Shown one piece after another: positions 54,357 to 63,919 of a stretch of DNA of 64,000 nucleotides. The notes under the pieces are model-generated. The model worked only from the letters and a program-made list of their open reading frames with translations. It was not told the DNA's origin and made no database searches. Made by a program: the position numbers and the translations under genes. The DNA lies in NCBI GenBank assembly GCA_016713825.1, contig JADJOJ010000007.1, positions 1 through 64,000 on the forward strand. The letters are read 5' to 3'. Origin of the DNA: Candidatus Leptofilum gracile (lineage in GTDB: Bacteria; Chloroflexota; Anaerolineae; Promineifilales; Promineifilaceae). Position 1 is the stretch's first letter. Each line of letters begins with the position of its first letter.

Positions 54357-55896
54357 CCACTGCCTGCTCCACCGCCCGCTTGATGTCGCCGTTGTGCACC
54401 AGCTGGCGCGCTTTTTCGATGAGGGGCGCCATGTAGCAATCCTCGGCGATGAAGGGGACCTGCTGGCGGATTAAGTTGTAGGCAACGGCCGTTCCCACAC
54501 CCATCTCGCCCGCCCCATTTTTACGCCGGAAATCGATCCCTTGTGCCGCCGCCAGCAGCTCAATGGCCACAATCGTTTCGGTGTGGGTCATGATCATTTC
54601 CGCCTGGCGAACGGCCGTTGCCCCCATGCTCACGTGGTCTTCAATGTTGGCGCTGCTGGGAATGGTGTCTGCGCTGGCCGGGTGCACCAGCACCTTGTTT
54701 TCAGAGGCCAACGCCGCCGCCGAGTAGTGGGCAATCATGAAGCCGCTTTCCAGGCCGCCATTTTCCGTTAGAAACATCGGCAGCACGCCGCCGTTGCTGT
54801 TGGCGTCCACCAGCTGGGCAATGCGCCGCTCGCTCATGTTGCCAATTTCCGTCAGGGCCAGCTTCAGATAATCCATTGCCAGCGCAATCGGCTCCCCATG
54901 AAAATTCCCCGCCGAAATGACCTCGATCTGATCTTCATCTGCCTCGTCTACAAAGATGAGCGGATTGTCATTGACAGAATTCAGCTCGATTTCCAGCACC
55001 CACTTCGCGTAGGCAACAGAATCACGCACTGCACCGTGCACCTGGGGCACGCAGCGCAGCGTGTACGGGTCTTGCACATTGTTGGAGTTGGTGGGGCGCA
55101 GCATTTGGCTGCCCGCCAAAACCTGGCGTAAAAAGTTGGCGCAATCAATTTGGCGAGGATGGGGCCGCAGCTGGTGCACGCGATCATCGTAGGCGCGGTC
55201 GGTGCCGCGCAGCGCTTCCAGGGTGAGGGCGGCGGCAATATCGGCTGTCAGGGCCAGGTTGATGGCGCGTCGCACGACCAGCGCCCCGAGACCCACCATG
55301 AATGCCGTGCCGTTAAGCAGCGCCAGCCCTTCTTTGGCCTGCAAGGTGATTGGCTCTAGCCCGGCGGCGCTCATCGCTTCACCGCCCAGCAGCAGCGCCC
55401 CGTTGTAAAACGCCTCCCCTTCGCCGATGAGCGGCAGCGTGAGATGGGCCAGGGGGGCCAGGTCGCCGCTGGCACCCAACGAGCCTTGCGCGGGCACGCG
55501 CGGATGCACGTGCGCATTTAGCATGTCTAGCAGCCGCTGAATAACGACAGGGCGCACGCCGGAGTAGCCCTGGGCCAGCGTGTTGGCCCGGGCCAGCAGC
55601 ATGGCGCGTACGTCTTCTTGCGGCAAGATGGGGCCAGTGCCTGCGGCGTGGGAGCGCACCAGGTTGAGCTGGAGCTGCAACGTTTCATCGGCGCTGATGA
55701 ATTTGTCTTTGAAACGGCCGAATCCCGTGGTAATGCCATAGGCAATCTGCCCCTCGCGCACCAGCTTGTCTACGGCGCGGCGGGAACGGTTGATGGCGGG
55801 GAGTACGGCCGTATCCAACACCACCTCTCGCCCTCGCGCCACAGCCACCACGTCATCAATTTTGAGCGCTTTTCCTGAAATAACCAGCGGTTCCAT
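54352..55896 (-). CDS. hutH: Histidine ammonia-lyase
   Basis: 514 residues from ATG 55896 (AGAGGAAG before it). Deaminates histidine to urocanate, first step of histidine degradation. The MIO cofactor triad Ala-Ser-Gly is in QGSLGASGDLAPLAHL (about residue 145); LLNGTAFMVG and NSNNVQDPYTLRCVPQVHGA are also typical. Divergent from hutC across a 111-bp operator region, convergent with the carbonic anhydrase. The 3' end touches repeat array 1. Confidence 0.96.
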   Translation of the reverse strand: MEPLVISGKALKIDDVVAVARGREVVLDTAVLPAINRSRRAVDKLVREGQIAYGITTGFGRFKDKFISADETLQLQLNLVRSHAAGTGPILPQEDVRAMLLARANTLAQGYSGVRPVVIQRLLDMLNAHVHPRVPAQGSLGASGDLAPLAHLTLPLIGEGEAFYNGALLLGGEAMSAAGLEPITLQAKEGLALLNGTAFMVGLGALVVRRAINLALTADIAAALTLEALRGTDRAYDDRVHQLRPHPRQIDCANFLRQVLAGSQMLRPTNSNNVQDPYTLRCVPQVHGAVRDSVAYAKWVLEIELNSVNDNPLIFVDEADEDQIEVISAGNFHGEPIALAMDYLKLALTEIGNMSERRIAQLVDANSNGGVLPMFLTENGGLESGFMIAHYSAAALASENKVLVHPASADTIPSSANIEDHVSMGATAVRQAEMIMTHTETIVAIELLAAAQGIDFRRKNGAGEMGVGTAVAYNLIRQQVPFIAEDCYMAPLIEKARQLVHNGDIKRAVEQAVV

Positions 55897-55972
55897 ATCG
55901 CTTCCTCTCTTATTTCCCCGGAAACGCAAAGTTTTGGGGGAAATGGGAAATAATCATTTTTCTATCATACAG

Positions 55973-56000
55973 TTGTACAGTTTTGTGGACAAGTGTACAA
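55973..56000. promoter_or_regulatory. Operator-like inverted repeat between hutH and hutC
   Basis: TTGTACA (55973-55979) and TGTACAA (55994-56000), 14 bases apart, in the divergent gap. GntR/HutC proteins bind such TGTA-type palindromes, so this is probably the HutC site controlling both genes. Confidence 0.6.
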
Positions 56001-56007
56001 TATTTGC

Positions 56008-56733
56008 ATGTTGACCACCTCCCATCTGCCCAAATATTATCAGGTAGCTGCCCAGCTGCGGCACAAAATCTCGGTGGGCGAGTTTCGGCAGGCTGACCAG
56101 CTGCCTACCGAGGAGCGGCTGATGCAGATGTTTGGCGTCAGCCGGGGCACGGTGCGCAAGGCGCTGGGGGTTTTGCTGAGCGAGGGGGTGGTAGAGAGTC
56201 GGCAAGGGCTGGGGACGTTTGTGAAAACGGCCGTTCACACCACCAACCATTTCAGCCTCATCAGCTTCAACGACGAAATGCACCGCCAGGGACGTACGCC
56301 CACAACCCGGCTGCTAAAAAATGAACAGCTGCTGGCGGATGCCAATCTGGCCGACCGTCTGCAAATCCAGCCGGGTGGCCCCGTGCGCCACATCGAGCGG
56401 CTGCGGCTGGCCGATGGCGAGCCGGTGGCCCACGAGCATCGCTACTTTGCTGAATCGCTTTGCCCCGGTCTGGCCATTGCTGATTTGGAGAGCCAGTCGA
56501 TTCACTGGCTGCTTACGGAGCAGTTTCAGATTCCGCTGGTAAAGGTGGTGCACGTGGTCGAGCGATTGCCGTTGTCGGTTGAGCAGGCTGGGGTGTTGGG
56601 AACGGCCGTAAACACCATCGCTTTCCAGGTAGACCGCCTCTCCTACACCAGCCAGGGCGAGCACACCATCCCCGCCGTGCTCTTCCAGGCCGCCTACCGC
56701 GCCGACAACTTCTACCTGCACGCCAAAATCTGA
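56008..56733 (+). CDS. hutC: GntR/HutC-family transcriptional regulator
   Basis: 241 residues from ATG 56008 (MLTTSHLPKYYQVAAQLRHK); an earlier GTG lies inside the operator. N-terminal winged HTH (LPTEERLMQMFGVSRGTVRK) and C-terminal UTRA effector domain (TRLLKNEQLLADANLADRLQ, HRYFAESLCPGLA). HutC proteins repress hut genes and release on urocanate. Location between hutH and hutU supports this role; the symbol is by context. Confidence 0.85.
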   Translation: MLTTSHLPKYYQVAAQLRHKISVGEFRQADQLPTEERLMQMFGVSRGTVRKALGVLLSEGVVESRQGLGTFVKTAVHTTNHFSLISFNDEMHRQGRTPTTRLLKNEQLLADANLADRLQIQPGGPVRHIERLRLADGEPVAHEHRYFAESLCPGLAIADLESQSIHWLLTEQFQIPLVKVVHVVERLPLSVEQAGVLGTAVNTIAFQVDRLSYTSQGEHTIPAVLFQAAYRADNFYLHAKI

Positions 56734-56749
56734 TAAGAGAAGGAGACGA

Positions 56750-57366
56750 CAGCGAATTTAGAAATCAACGAATGAAGACCAGAAAAATTCGTTAATTACT
56801 CCCATTCGTTGTAGCCCATAAAGACAACAACGAATTTCAGTAAGCAACGAATGAAGACCAGAAAAATTCGTTAATTACTCCCATTCGTTGTAGCCCACAA
56901 AGACAACAACGAATTTCAGTAAGCAACGAATGAAGACCAGAAAAATTCGTTAATTACTCCCATTCGTTGTAGCCCACAAAGACAACAACGAATTTCAGAA
57001 ATCAACGAATGAAGACCAGAATTTTTCTGTTGTGCCAAAAGAAACAACATTCAAAATCAACGAATGAAGACCAGAAAAATTCGTTAATTACTCCCATCCG
57101 TTGTAGCCCAAAGACAACAACAATTTCAGTAAGCAACGAATGAAGACCAGAAAATTCGTTAATTACTCCCATCCGTTGTAGCCCACAAAGACAACAACGA
57201 ATTTCAGTAAGCACCGAATGAAGACCAGAAAAATTCGTTAATTACTCCCATTCGTTGTAGCCCATAAAGACAACAACGAATTTCAGAAATCAACGAATGA
57301 AGACCAGAAAAATTCATGTCAAATTAATTACTCCCATTCGTAGTAGCCCTCTATTCGTTGTAGCCC
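56750..57366. repeat. AACGAAT repeat array 2 (about 8 units, inverted)
   Basis: About eight units of 70-80 bp in the opposite orientation to array 1: each reads ACAACGAATTTC, AACGAATG, AAAATTCGTT, then ATTCGTTGTAGCCC. The fourth and fifth units (about 56,985-57,110) are degenerate, and the last (57,290-57,366) is broken up. The array fills the gap between hutC and hutU, so hutH-hutC is framed by inverted arrays. Some frames are open across it, but no protein is supported. Confidence 0.9.
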
Positions 57367-57396
57367 TCTGTGGCAAAACAAAAAAGGAGAAATTCC

Positions 57397-59058
57397 ATGA
57401 CCCGCACCATTCACGCTCCACGCGGCACCCAGCTCAACTGCAAAAACTGGCTCATCGAAGCGCCGTACCGGATGCTGCAAAACAATCTGGATCCGCTGGT
57501 GGCCGGCGATCCCGAAAACTTGATTGTGTACGGCGGTCGCGGCAAAGCAGCCCGCAACTGGGCAGCGTTCGACGCCATTTTGGAATCGCTGCGCCAGCTA
57601 GAACCGGACGAAACGCTGCTGGTGCAAAGCGGCAAGCCCGTTGCCGTCTTCCGCACCCACACCGATGCGCCCCGTGTGCTCATTGCCAACTCCAACATCG
57701 TGCCCCACTGGGCCACCCAGGCCAATTTTGACAAATGGGAAGCCGAAGGGTTGATGATGTACGGTCAGATGACGGCCGGAAGCTGGATTTACATCGGCAC
57801 CCAGGGCATTTTGCAGGGCACGTTTGAAACGTTTGCCGCCGCCGCCAAAAAAGCGGGCTGGCCGTCGCTGCGGGGCAAATGGGTGCTCACCGCCGGTTTG
57901 GGCGAGATGGGCGGGGCGCAGCCGCTGGCGGTAACGATGAACGAGGGCGTCGGCCTGTTTGTGGAGGTGGATCGCTGGCGCGCCGAGCGCCGCCTGAGCC
58001 TGCGCCAGCTAGATGTGATCACCGACAATCTAGAAGAGGCGATGACCTGGGTAGACGAAGCGGTCCAGGCCCAAATTCCCAAATCGATCTGCCTGGTGGC
58101 CAATGCGGCCGAGGTGCTGCCAGAGCTGGTGGCGCGCGGCGTGGTGCCAGATATGGTCACCGACCAGACCTCGGCGCATGATCCGCTGTACGGCTACATT
58201 CCGGCGGGGATGAGCATGGAGGAAGCGGCCGTTCTCCGCAAATTAGACCCTGTTGAATACCAAAAACGGAGCATCGACTCCATGACCCAACACGTGCAGG
58301 CGATGCTGGATTGGCAAAAGCAAGGCAGCATTGTGTTTGATTACGGCAACAACATCCGGCAGCAAGCGTTTAACAATGGTCTGGAAAATGCGTTCGATTA
58401 TCCGGGGTTTGTGCCTGCTTATATACGGCCGTTATTCTGCGAAGGCAAAGGCCCATTCCGCTGGGTAGCGCTCTCTGGCGACCCCAACGACATTTACGCC
58501 ACCGACGAGGCCATCTTGGAGCTGTTCCCCGAAGACGAGCATCTGGCCCGCTGGATCAAGATGGCCCAGGAGCAGGTGGAATTTCAGGGCTTGCCCGCCC
58601 GCATCTGCTGGCTGGGCTATGGCGAACGGGCCAAAGCGGGGCTGAAGTTCAACGAACTGGTGGCCAGCGGCAAGGTGAGCGCCCCCATCGTCATTGGCCG
58701 CGACCACCTGGATTCTGGCTCGGTGGCCAGCCCCAACCGGGAGACGGAGGGCATGAAGGACGGCTCGGACGCCATCGCCGATTGGCCGATTTTGAACGCG
58801 CTAATCAACGCCGTGAGCGGGGCAACCTGGGTGAGCTACCACCACGGCGGCGGCGTGGGCATTGGTTACAGCCTGCATGCGGGGCAAGCGATTGTGGCCG
58901 ACGGCACGCCAGAAGCGGCCGTTCGCCTTGAGCGCGTGCTGACAGTCGATCCGGGCATGGGCGTAGTGCGCCACGTGGACGCGGGGTATGAGCGGGCCAT
59001 CGAGGTCGCCAAAGAACGCGGCGTCAAAATTCCCATGCTGGGCCAGCAAGCGCCATGA
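57397..59058 (+). CDS. hutU: Urocanate hydratase
   Basis: 553 residues from ATG 57397 (AAAGGAG before it). Converts urocanate to imidazolonepropionate using tightly bound NAD. Seen: IVYGGRGKAARNWAAFDAIL, VGLFVEVDRWRAERRL, VPDMVTDQTSAHDPLYGYIP, FDYGNNIRQQAF and SYHHGGGVGIGYSLHAGQAI, all HutU signature blocks. ATGA overlap with the methyltransferase gene, then the same with hutI, forming a tight operon. Repeat array 2 lies directly upstream and may affect its expression. Confidence 0.96.
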   Translation: MTRTIHAPRGTQLNCKNWLIEAPYRMLQNNLDPLVAGDPENLIVYGGRGKAARNWAAFDAILESLRQLEPDETLLVQSGKPVAVFRTHTDAPRVLIANSNIVPHWATQANFDKWEAEGLMMYGQMTAGSWIYIGTQGILQGTFETFAAAAKKAGWPSLRGKWVLTAGLGEMGGAQPLAVTMNEGVGLFVEVDRWRAERRLSLRQLDVITDNLEEAMTWVDEAVQAQIPKSICLVANAAEVLPELVARGVVPDMVTDQTSAHDPLYGYIPAGMSMEEAAVLRKLDPVEYQKRSIDSMTQHVQAMLDWQKQGSIVFDYGNNIRQQAFNNGLENAFDYPGFVPAYIRPLFCEGKGPFRWVALSGDPNDIYATDEAILELFPEDEHLARWIKMAQEQVEFQGLPARICWLGYGERAKAGLKFNELVASGKVSAPIVIGRDHLDSGSVASPNRETEGMKDGSDAIADWPILNALINAVSGATWVSYHHGGGVGIGYSLHAGQAIVADGTPEAAVRLERVLTVDPGMGVVRHVDAGYERAIEVAKERGVKIPMLGQQAP

Positions 59059-59669
59059 AAGATAAGGCAGAAAGGCAAGAAGTTCAGCAATACTGGGACG
59101 GGGAAGCCGAGACGTTTGATGAAGAGCCAGATCATGGTTTGAAAGATCCCGCCGTGCTGGCGGCCTGGGCGGGTCTGCTCGAATCCTGGCAGCCAGTGCC
59201 GCCTGCAAAAATATTAGACATTGGCTGCGGAACGGGTTCACTGAGCCTGGTGCTGGCAAAATTGGGGCATCAGGTTACCGGCATTGATTTGTCGCCAAAA
59301 ATGATTGCCCAGGCCAGGAAAAAAGCCAACCAGGTTGGGTTGCCCATCAATTTTGCGGTGATGGGTGCCGCACGGCCCGAATTTCCCAAACATTCCTTCA
59401 GCGGTATCGTTTGCCGACACGTTTTGTGGATGCTGCCGGAGCTTGCCGACGTTCTGCAAACCTGGAGCCACTTATTACAACCGGACGCAAAGGTCTTGCT
59501 GGTAGAAGGCTTCTGGCACACGGGCGGCGGTCTTCACGCGGCAGAACTATTGGCGGCTTTGCCATCACAGTGGCAAAACGTTTCTGTCTTAGATTTAAGC
59601 GTGCAGGCTGAATTTTGGGGCAAAGACGTGAGCGATGAGCGGTATGCTATCACAGCGGAGACAGCATGA
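59055..59669 (+). CDS. Class I SAM methyltransferase within the hut operon
   Basis: 204 residues. SAM-binding motif ILDIGCGTGSLSLVLAKL (residues 53-70), VTGIDLSPKMIAQARKKA, and FSGIVCRHVLWMLPELADVL: a Methyltransf_11/25-type enzyme with an N-terminal helical cap. Overlaps hutU and hutI by 4 bases each, so it is strictly co-expressed with histidine catabolism. It is not a known step of the pathway; a substrate among histidine or urocanate derivatives is possible but unproven. Confidence 0.88.
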   Translation: MKDKAERQEVQQYWDGEAETFDEEPDHGLKDPAVLAAWAGLLESWQPVPPAKILDIGCGTGSLSLVLAKLGHQVTGIDLSPKMIAQARKKANQVGLPINFAVMGAARPEFPKHSFSGIVCRHVLWMLPELADVLQTWSHLLQPDAKVLLVEGFWHTGGGLHAAELLAALPSQWQNVSVLDLSVQAEFWGKDVSDERYAITAETA

Positions 59670-60952
59670 TTGAAGCAGATTTACTCATTCACAGCGCGGC
59701 GCAGGTGGTGACCTGTGCCAGCGACGTGCCCAAACGCGGCACGGCGATGCAGGACGTGGGCTTGATTTCTAACGGAGCGGTGGTGGTGAAAGACGGCCGT
59801 ATCCTAACCCTCGGTCCCAGCCAAAGCATCCGCCAACAATATTCAGCCGCCCAAACAATCGACGCCAGCGGCAAACTGGTGTGCCCCGGATTTGTCGATC
59901 CGCATACCCACGTGGTTTTTGCGGGCGACCGACTGGGCGAATTTGAGCAGCGCATTCGTGGGGCAACCTACCTGGAGATTATGGCCGCGGGCGGCGGTAT
60001 CGTCAGCAGCATGCGGGCTACGCGCGCGGCCTCGGTGGAGGCGTTGGTGGGGGCCACGCTGCCCCGTCTGGCGCAAATGCTGCGCCTGGGCACCACCACG
60101 GCCGAAGTTAAAACCGGCTACGGCCTCGACCTGGACAGCGAACTCAAGATGCTGGAAGCGATTGCCGCCCTTGATTTGGCCCAGCCGATTGATCTGGTGC
60201 CCACGTTTATGCCCGCCCACGCCGTGCCGCCGGAGTTTAACGGCCGTTCCGCCGCCTACATCGAATGGGTGATCAACGAGATGATCCCCGCCGCCGCAGC
60301 GTGGTATCGAAACAGCCATTTTGTTGAGAAGGGGTATCCACTTTTCTGCGACGTCTTCTGCGAGCAAAATGCATTCGATTTGGACCAATCCCGCCGCGTT
60401 TTAGAAGCAGGCATCGCCCACGGCCTGCCCGCCAAAATCCACGCCGACGAGTTCACCTCGCTGGGCGGCGTGGGGTTGGCGGTTGAGCTAGGCGCGGTTT
60501 CTGTCGATCATCTGGATGCGACCACGCCAGCGGATGCGGCCCGATTGGCCCAGTCTGACGTGGTGGGCATTGTGCTGCCCGCCGTAAACTTCAACCTGGG
60601 CAGCCACGACTTTGCCGACGCGCGGGGCCTCATCGACGCAGGGGCCGTGATTGCACTTTCGACAGACATCAATCCAGGTTCCGCGCCGTGCCCGTCTCAG
60701 CCGTTGGTGATGGCGCTGGCCACCCGCTACCAGCGGCTGCTGCCCGCCGAGGCGCTGAATGCGGCCACGATCAACGCCGCTTTTGGCGTGGGGCTGGCGG
60801 ATCGTGTTGGTTCGTTGGCCCCGGGCAAGCAGGCGGATTTGCTGCTAGTGAACGCCACCGATTACCGGCAGTTGGCTTACCAGTTTGGCGGTAATTTGGT
60901 GGATGGCGTGGTGAAGAACGGCCGTCTCCTTTCCCACTCGATCACAAAATGA
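59666..60952 (+). CDS. hutI: Imidazolonepropionase
   Basis: 428 residues. Amidohydrolase that opens the imidazolone ring to N-formimino-glutamate. Metal and active-site blocks: PGFVDPHTHVVFAGDR (HxH), VKTGYGLDLDSELKMLEAI, GLPAKIHADEFTSLGGVGLA, SVDHLDATTPAD and ALSTDINPGSAPCPSQPLVM. Third gene of the hutU operon (ATGA overlap). The final pathway gene (hutG or hutF) is not in the window. Confidence 0.96.
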   Translation: MIEADLLIHSAAQVVTCASDVPKRGTAMQDVGLISNGAVVVKDGRILTLGPSQSIRQQYSAAQTIDASGKLVCPGFVDPHTHVVFAGDRLGEFEQRIRGATYLEIMAAGGGIVSSMRATRAASVEALVGATLPRLAQMLRLGTTTAEVKTGYGLDLDSELKMLEAIAALDLAQPIDLVPTFMPAHAVPPEFNGRSAAYIEWVINEMIPAAAAWYRNSHFVEKGYPLFCDVFCEQNAFDLDQSRRVLEAGIAHGLPAKIHADEFTSLGGVGLAVELGAVSVDHLDATTPADAARLAQSDVVGIVLPAVNFNLGSHDFADARGLIDAGAVIALSTDINPGSAPCPSQPLVMALATRYQRLLPAEALNAATINAAFGVGLADRVGSLAPGKQADLLLVNATDYRQLAYQFGGNLVDGVVKNGRLLSHSITK

Positions 60953-61080
60953 CATTTGTCACGGCGACGGGGTGACAAATATCCTCTTCTTAACCAGTGT
61001 CATTATTTTTGTAAGCTTGCCAATCCTATGATCTCTATAGCCTGGCTGGGACTTTTTTCCTATCCACTTATGGAGTTTTG
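60953..61080. promoter_or_regulatory. Gap before the NRPS-like gene
   Basis: 128 bp. An inverted pair TGTCACGGCGACGGGGTGACA (written here as TGTCA...TGACA, 60,957-60,977) follows the hutI stop, and TATGGAG precedes the next ATG. Confidence 0.35.
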
Positions 61081-63639
61081 ATGCAAGCGGTTACAGCAGT
61101 AGCAAAGGGCCCACTCACGGGGTCCAATTTAACTGATTTGCAACACCTTTACTGGATTGGTCACCAGTTACGGCCGTTTGCCACCCACTTCAACAACGCC
61201 TTCTCGTTCACGTTTCACGCCCCGCTTTGCCCCGATTGGTTTGCCCAGGCATGGGAAACGGCCGTTTACGAACACGATGCCCTGCGTACCACGTTCATCG
61301 AGGTAGACGGTGTCGCCCAGCAGCATAGTTTGCCTGCCCCGCCCGCCGCACTGGCCGTGGTGGATTTGTCTGGCGCGGCAGAACCGGTGGCGGCGGCACG
61401 CGAATGGCAGCAGCAGCAGGTGCAACGGCCGTTTACCCTCAACCACTGCCTCTACGACACCGCCTTGCTCCAGCTTGCGGCCAACCAATTTGTCTGGTTC
61501 CTCAACCTGCACCACCTGATCACCGACGCCGCCTCCTTCTTCCTCATCGCCGACACCGTGCTGAGCCATTACGACAATCTGCGCCGTGGCCTGCCCCAGC
61601 CGCCGCTGCCAAAGCCGACCTTTGCCCGGTATGCCGCCAGCTTGCAGCGGCAGCAGCAAAGCAGCCGGGCTGCCGCAGCGCAAGCGTTTTGGCAAGAAAA
61701 ATTGCAGCAGCAGCCAGAACCGCTTCGGTTTTACGGCCGTTCTACTCCCAAACAAACCCACCACGTCAGCCGCTGGGCTCACAACCTGGGCAGCCGCCAA
61801 ACGGCGCAACTGATCGCCCTGGCAGAAACGGCCGATCTCGGCCCCACCACTTCAGAATTCCGCCAATTTTGTCTGACAGCCACCCTCTTTTTGGCGCTGA
61901 TTCACCAGCTTACCGGCAGTACCCACCTTGGCTTTCTCACGACGATTCATAACCGCGCCACCCAGGTGAACCGGCAGACGGTCGGCGTGCTGATGGCCCT
62001 CTGCCCCGTGCTGGTTGCCATCGACTCAGGCGAGCGCTTTCGCACGCTGATGCAAAAGGTAGCGGCAGAAATGAAACAGCTGCTGCTGCATTACCGGCAC
62101 GGAGCCAGCCAGGCAACCGCAGCCCTCGGTTTAGAGACGATGTTTAGTTTTGTGCAACGGCCGTCTCTCACCCTCGACAGCCAGCAAATCCCGCACCAAA
62201 TCATCCACCCCGGCACCGGCAGCGAACGGCTGGCGCTGCACATCCACCACCTGGCCGATGACAACAGCTACGATCTCTACCTGGATTTGCACCACGACGT
62301 TTTTAACCAGGCTCAGATGGCGCATGCCCGGCAGACGGTGCTGGCGCTCGTCGCCGCTTTGTTGGCCGACCCCGCCGCGCCCATCACCGCCTGCGCCTTG
62401 CCCTGGCCCATCCCTGAAGCAGCGCCGCCCACCTTCCCGGCGAAGCCACCCGCTTACGAACCACCGCGCACCCCCATCGAAGGCGTGCTGCAACAAATCT
62501 GGCAAGAGGTGCTGGCCCGTTCGCCCATTGGCATCCACGATGATTTTTTTGCCCTCGGTGGCGAATCGTGGCAGGCGCTGCGCTTTTTGGGCCGTTTTGC
62601 CGCCGAAACGGGGCTCACGCTGCCGCTGTCTGCGCTGATTAGCGGCAGCACCATTGCCGGGTTGGCTCGCCTGCTAGAGCAGCCCGTACCAGCCAGCAAC
62701 GTCATTCAACTGCGAGCCGGTGCGCCCACGGTGCCGCCATTCTTTTTTGTGCCGGGTGCGGCGGGCAACACCCTGGCGGTGCATCGCCTGGCGCAAAAAA
62801 TGTCGCCAAACCAGCCCATCTACACCTTCCAAATGCCCACGCTAGACCCAGAAAATTTACCTCCAGCCACGGTGCCCCTGCTGGCCCGCCATTACCTGGA
62901 TGCCATTTTGACGGTGCAGCCGCACGGCCCGTATTACCTGGGCGGCTACTCGGCGGGTGGTTTTTTTGCTTATGAACTGGCCCAGCAGCTAGAAGCTCGG
63001 GGGGAAACTGTACGCTTTGTGGCGGTTATTGATATGCCCGCAGCCAATCCGGCCTGGAAAATTTGGTGGCGACTGTCTCGTCTGGTGGCGGCGCTTTTGC
63101 ACTTGTCCGACGCGCAGCATGAGCGACTTTACCTGCTGGGCCGGGATGGTTGGAACCGGGCCGCATTTTTTTGGGTGCTGGGGTTCCGGCGTGGATTGGG
63201 CCAGCTGGGGCAGCGGCTCTGGCATATCTGGCAGATGCCACGCGCCCAAAAATGGCAGCGCCTGCGGCAAAAATTGCACCTCGCGCTGCCAGAACGCGTC
63301 CCTGGGCCAGATTTTATCGCGCGGGATATGGATCCCAGCGGCCTGTTCGACCCACGGGCGCGCACCCTGTTTGGCCTGTACGATCGGGCCATTCGGCAAT
63401 ATTTGCCTGCGCCGTATGCTGGTTGTGTAACGTTGGTGAGGTGTCCGGTGGGATACGGCCGTAAAGAACTCCGCTCCCCCTATCCCCATTACGGCTGGGG
63501 CAAGCTGGCCGAAAAAGTGGTTGTGCATGAGGTGGCCGCGCCGGGCCACCTGGCCTTGATGCAGGAACCGGCCGTTGGTGAAGTCGGCAAAATCATCCAG
63601 GCCGCGTTAACAAGCGCAATCGCAGGAGGTGGCGAGTGA
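61081..63639 (+). CDS. Condensation-PCP-thioesterase protein (NRPS-like)
   Basis: 852 residues. Condensation domain (1-440) with HHxxxD in FLNLHHLITDAASFFL (about residue 145) and DLQHLYWIGHQLRPF; carrier protein (about 465-540) with the phosphopantetheine Ser in DDFFALGGESWQALRF; type I thioesterase (about 555-840) with GYSAGG nucleophile and catalytic His in APGHLALM. No adenylation domain. It would condense an acyl or amine donor delivered in trans and release the product by hydrolysis or cyclisation. GGAG ribosome site. A second carrier gene follows, so this is the start of a biosynthetic cluster. Confidence 0.9.
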   Translation: MQAVTAVAKGPLTGSNLTDLQHLYWIGHQLRPFATHFNNAFSFTFHAPLCPDWFAQAWETAVYEHDALRTTFIEVDGVAQQHSLPAPPAALAVVDLSGAAEPVAAAREWQQQQVQRPFTLNHCLYDTALLQLAANQFVWFLNLHHLITDAASFFLIADTVLSHYDNLRRGLPQPPLPKPTFARYAASLQRQQQSSRAAAAQAFWQEKLQQQPEPLRFYGRSTPKQTHHVSRWAHNLGSRQTAQLIALAETADLGPTTSEFRQFCLTATLFLALIHQLTGSTHLGFLTTIHNRATQVNRQTVGVLMALCPVLVAIDSGERFRTLMQKVAAEMKQLLLHYRHGASQATAALGLETMFSFVQRPSLTLDSQQIPHQIIHPGTGSERLALHIHHLADDNSYDLYLDLHHDVFNQAQMAHARQTVLALVAALLADPAAPITACALPWPIPEAAPPTFPAKPPAYEPPRTPIEGVLQQIWQEVLARSPIGIHDDFFALGGESWQALRFLGRFAAETGLTLPLSALISGSTIAGLARLLEQPVPASNVIQLRAGAPTVPPFFFVPGAAGNTLAVHRLAQKMSPNQPIYTFQMPTLDPENLPPATVPLLARHYLDAILTVQPHGPYYLGGYSAGGFFAYELAQQLEARGETVRFVAVIDMPAANPAWKIWWRLSRLVAALLHLSDAQHERLYLLGRDGWNRAAFFWVLGFRRGLGQLGQRLWHIWQMPRAQKWQRLRQKLHLALPERVPGPDFIARDMDPSGLFDPRARTLFGLYDRAIRQYLPAPYAGCVTLVRCPVGYGRKELRSPYPHYGWGKLAEKVVVHEVAAPGHLALMQEPAVGEVGKIIQAALTSAIAGGGE

Positions 63640-63919
63640 GCCTGTGCACCCAAATCGTAGGTCGGATTGCCAAGCCAGCCCTCATTTACCAAGGAGACGA
63701 CACCGGCTGTCGCCGACCACCATGAATAAAAATCAGCAGATTTCGCAGATTAACAAGATTTTTATCCGCGTAAATCCGCGTAATCCGCAGCCTATTTTCT
63801 AAGAATTACTTTATACGAGGAGACGACCTGAGCGCGAACTCAACACCATGAATGAAAAGAACAGATTAACACAGATGGTCGGATTATCAATCCGCCAACA
63901 ATGACACGGGAGTTTGGAT
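63640..63919. repeat. Gap with intergenic repeats
   Basis: 280 bp without a gene. AATCAGCAGATTTCGCAGAT (from 63,730) belongs to the CAGATTTCGCAGATT family. Two short blocks, GGAGACGAC...ACCATGAAT, occur at 63,691-63,727 and 63,819-63,855 as a direct repeat. Confidence 0.5.

Noticed and set aside
56750..57366. CRISPR-like array
   Set aside because: The units are tandem copies with the whole 70-80 bp conserved; there are no unique spacers and no cas genes nearby.
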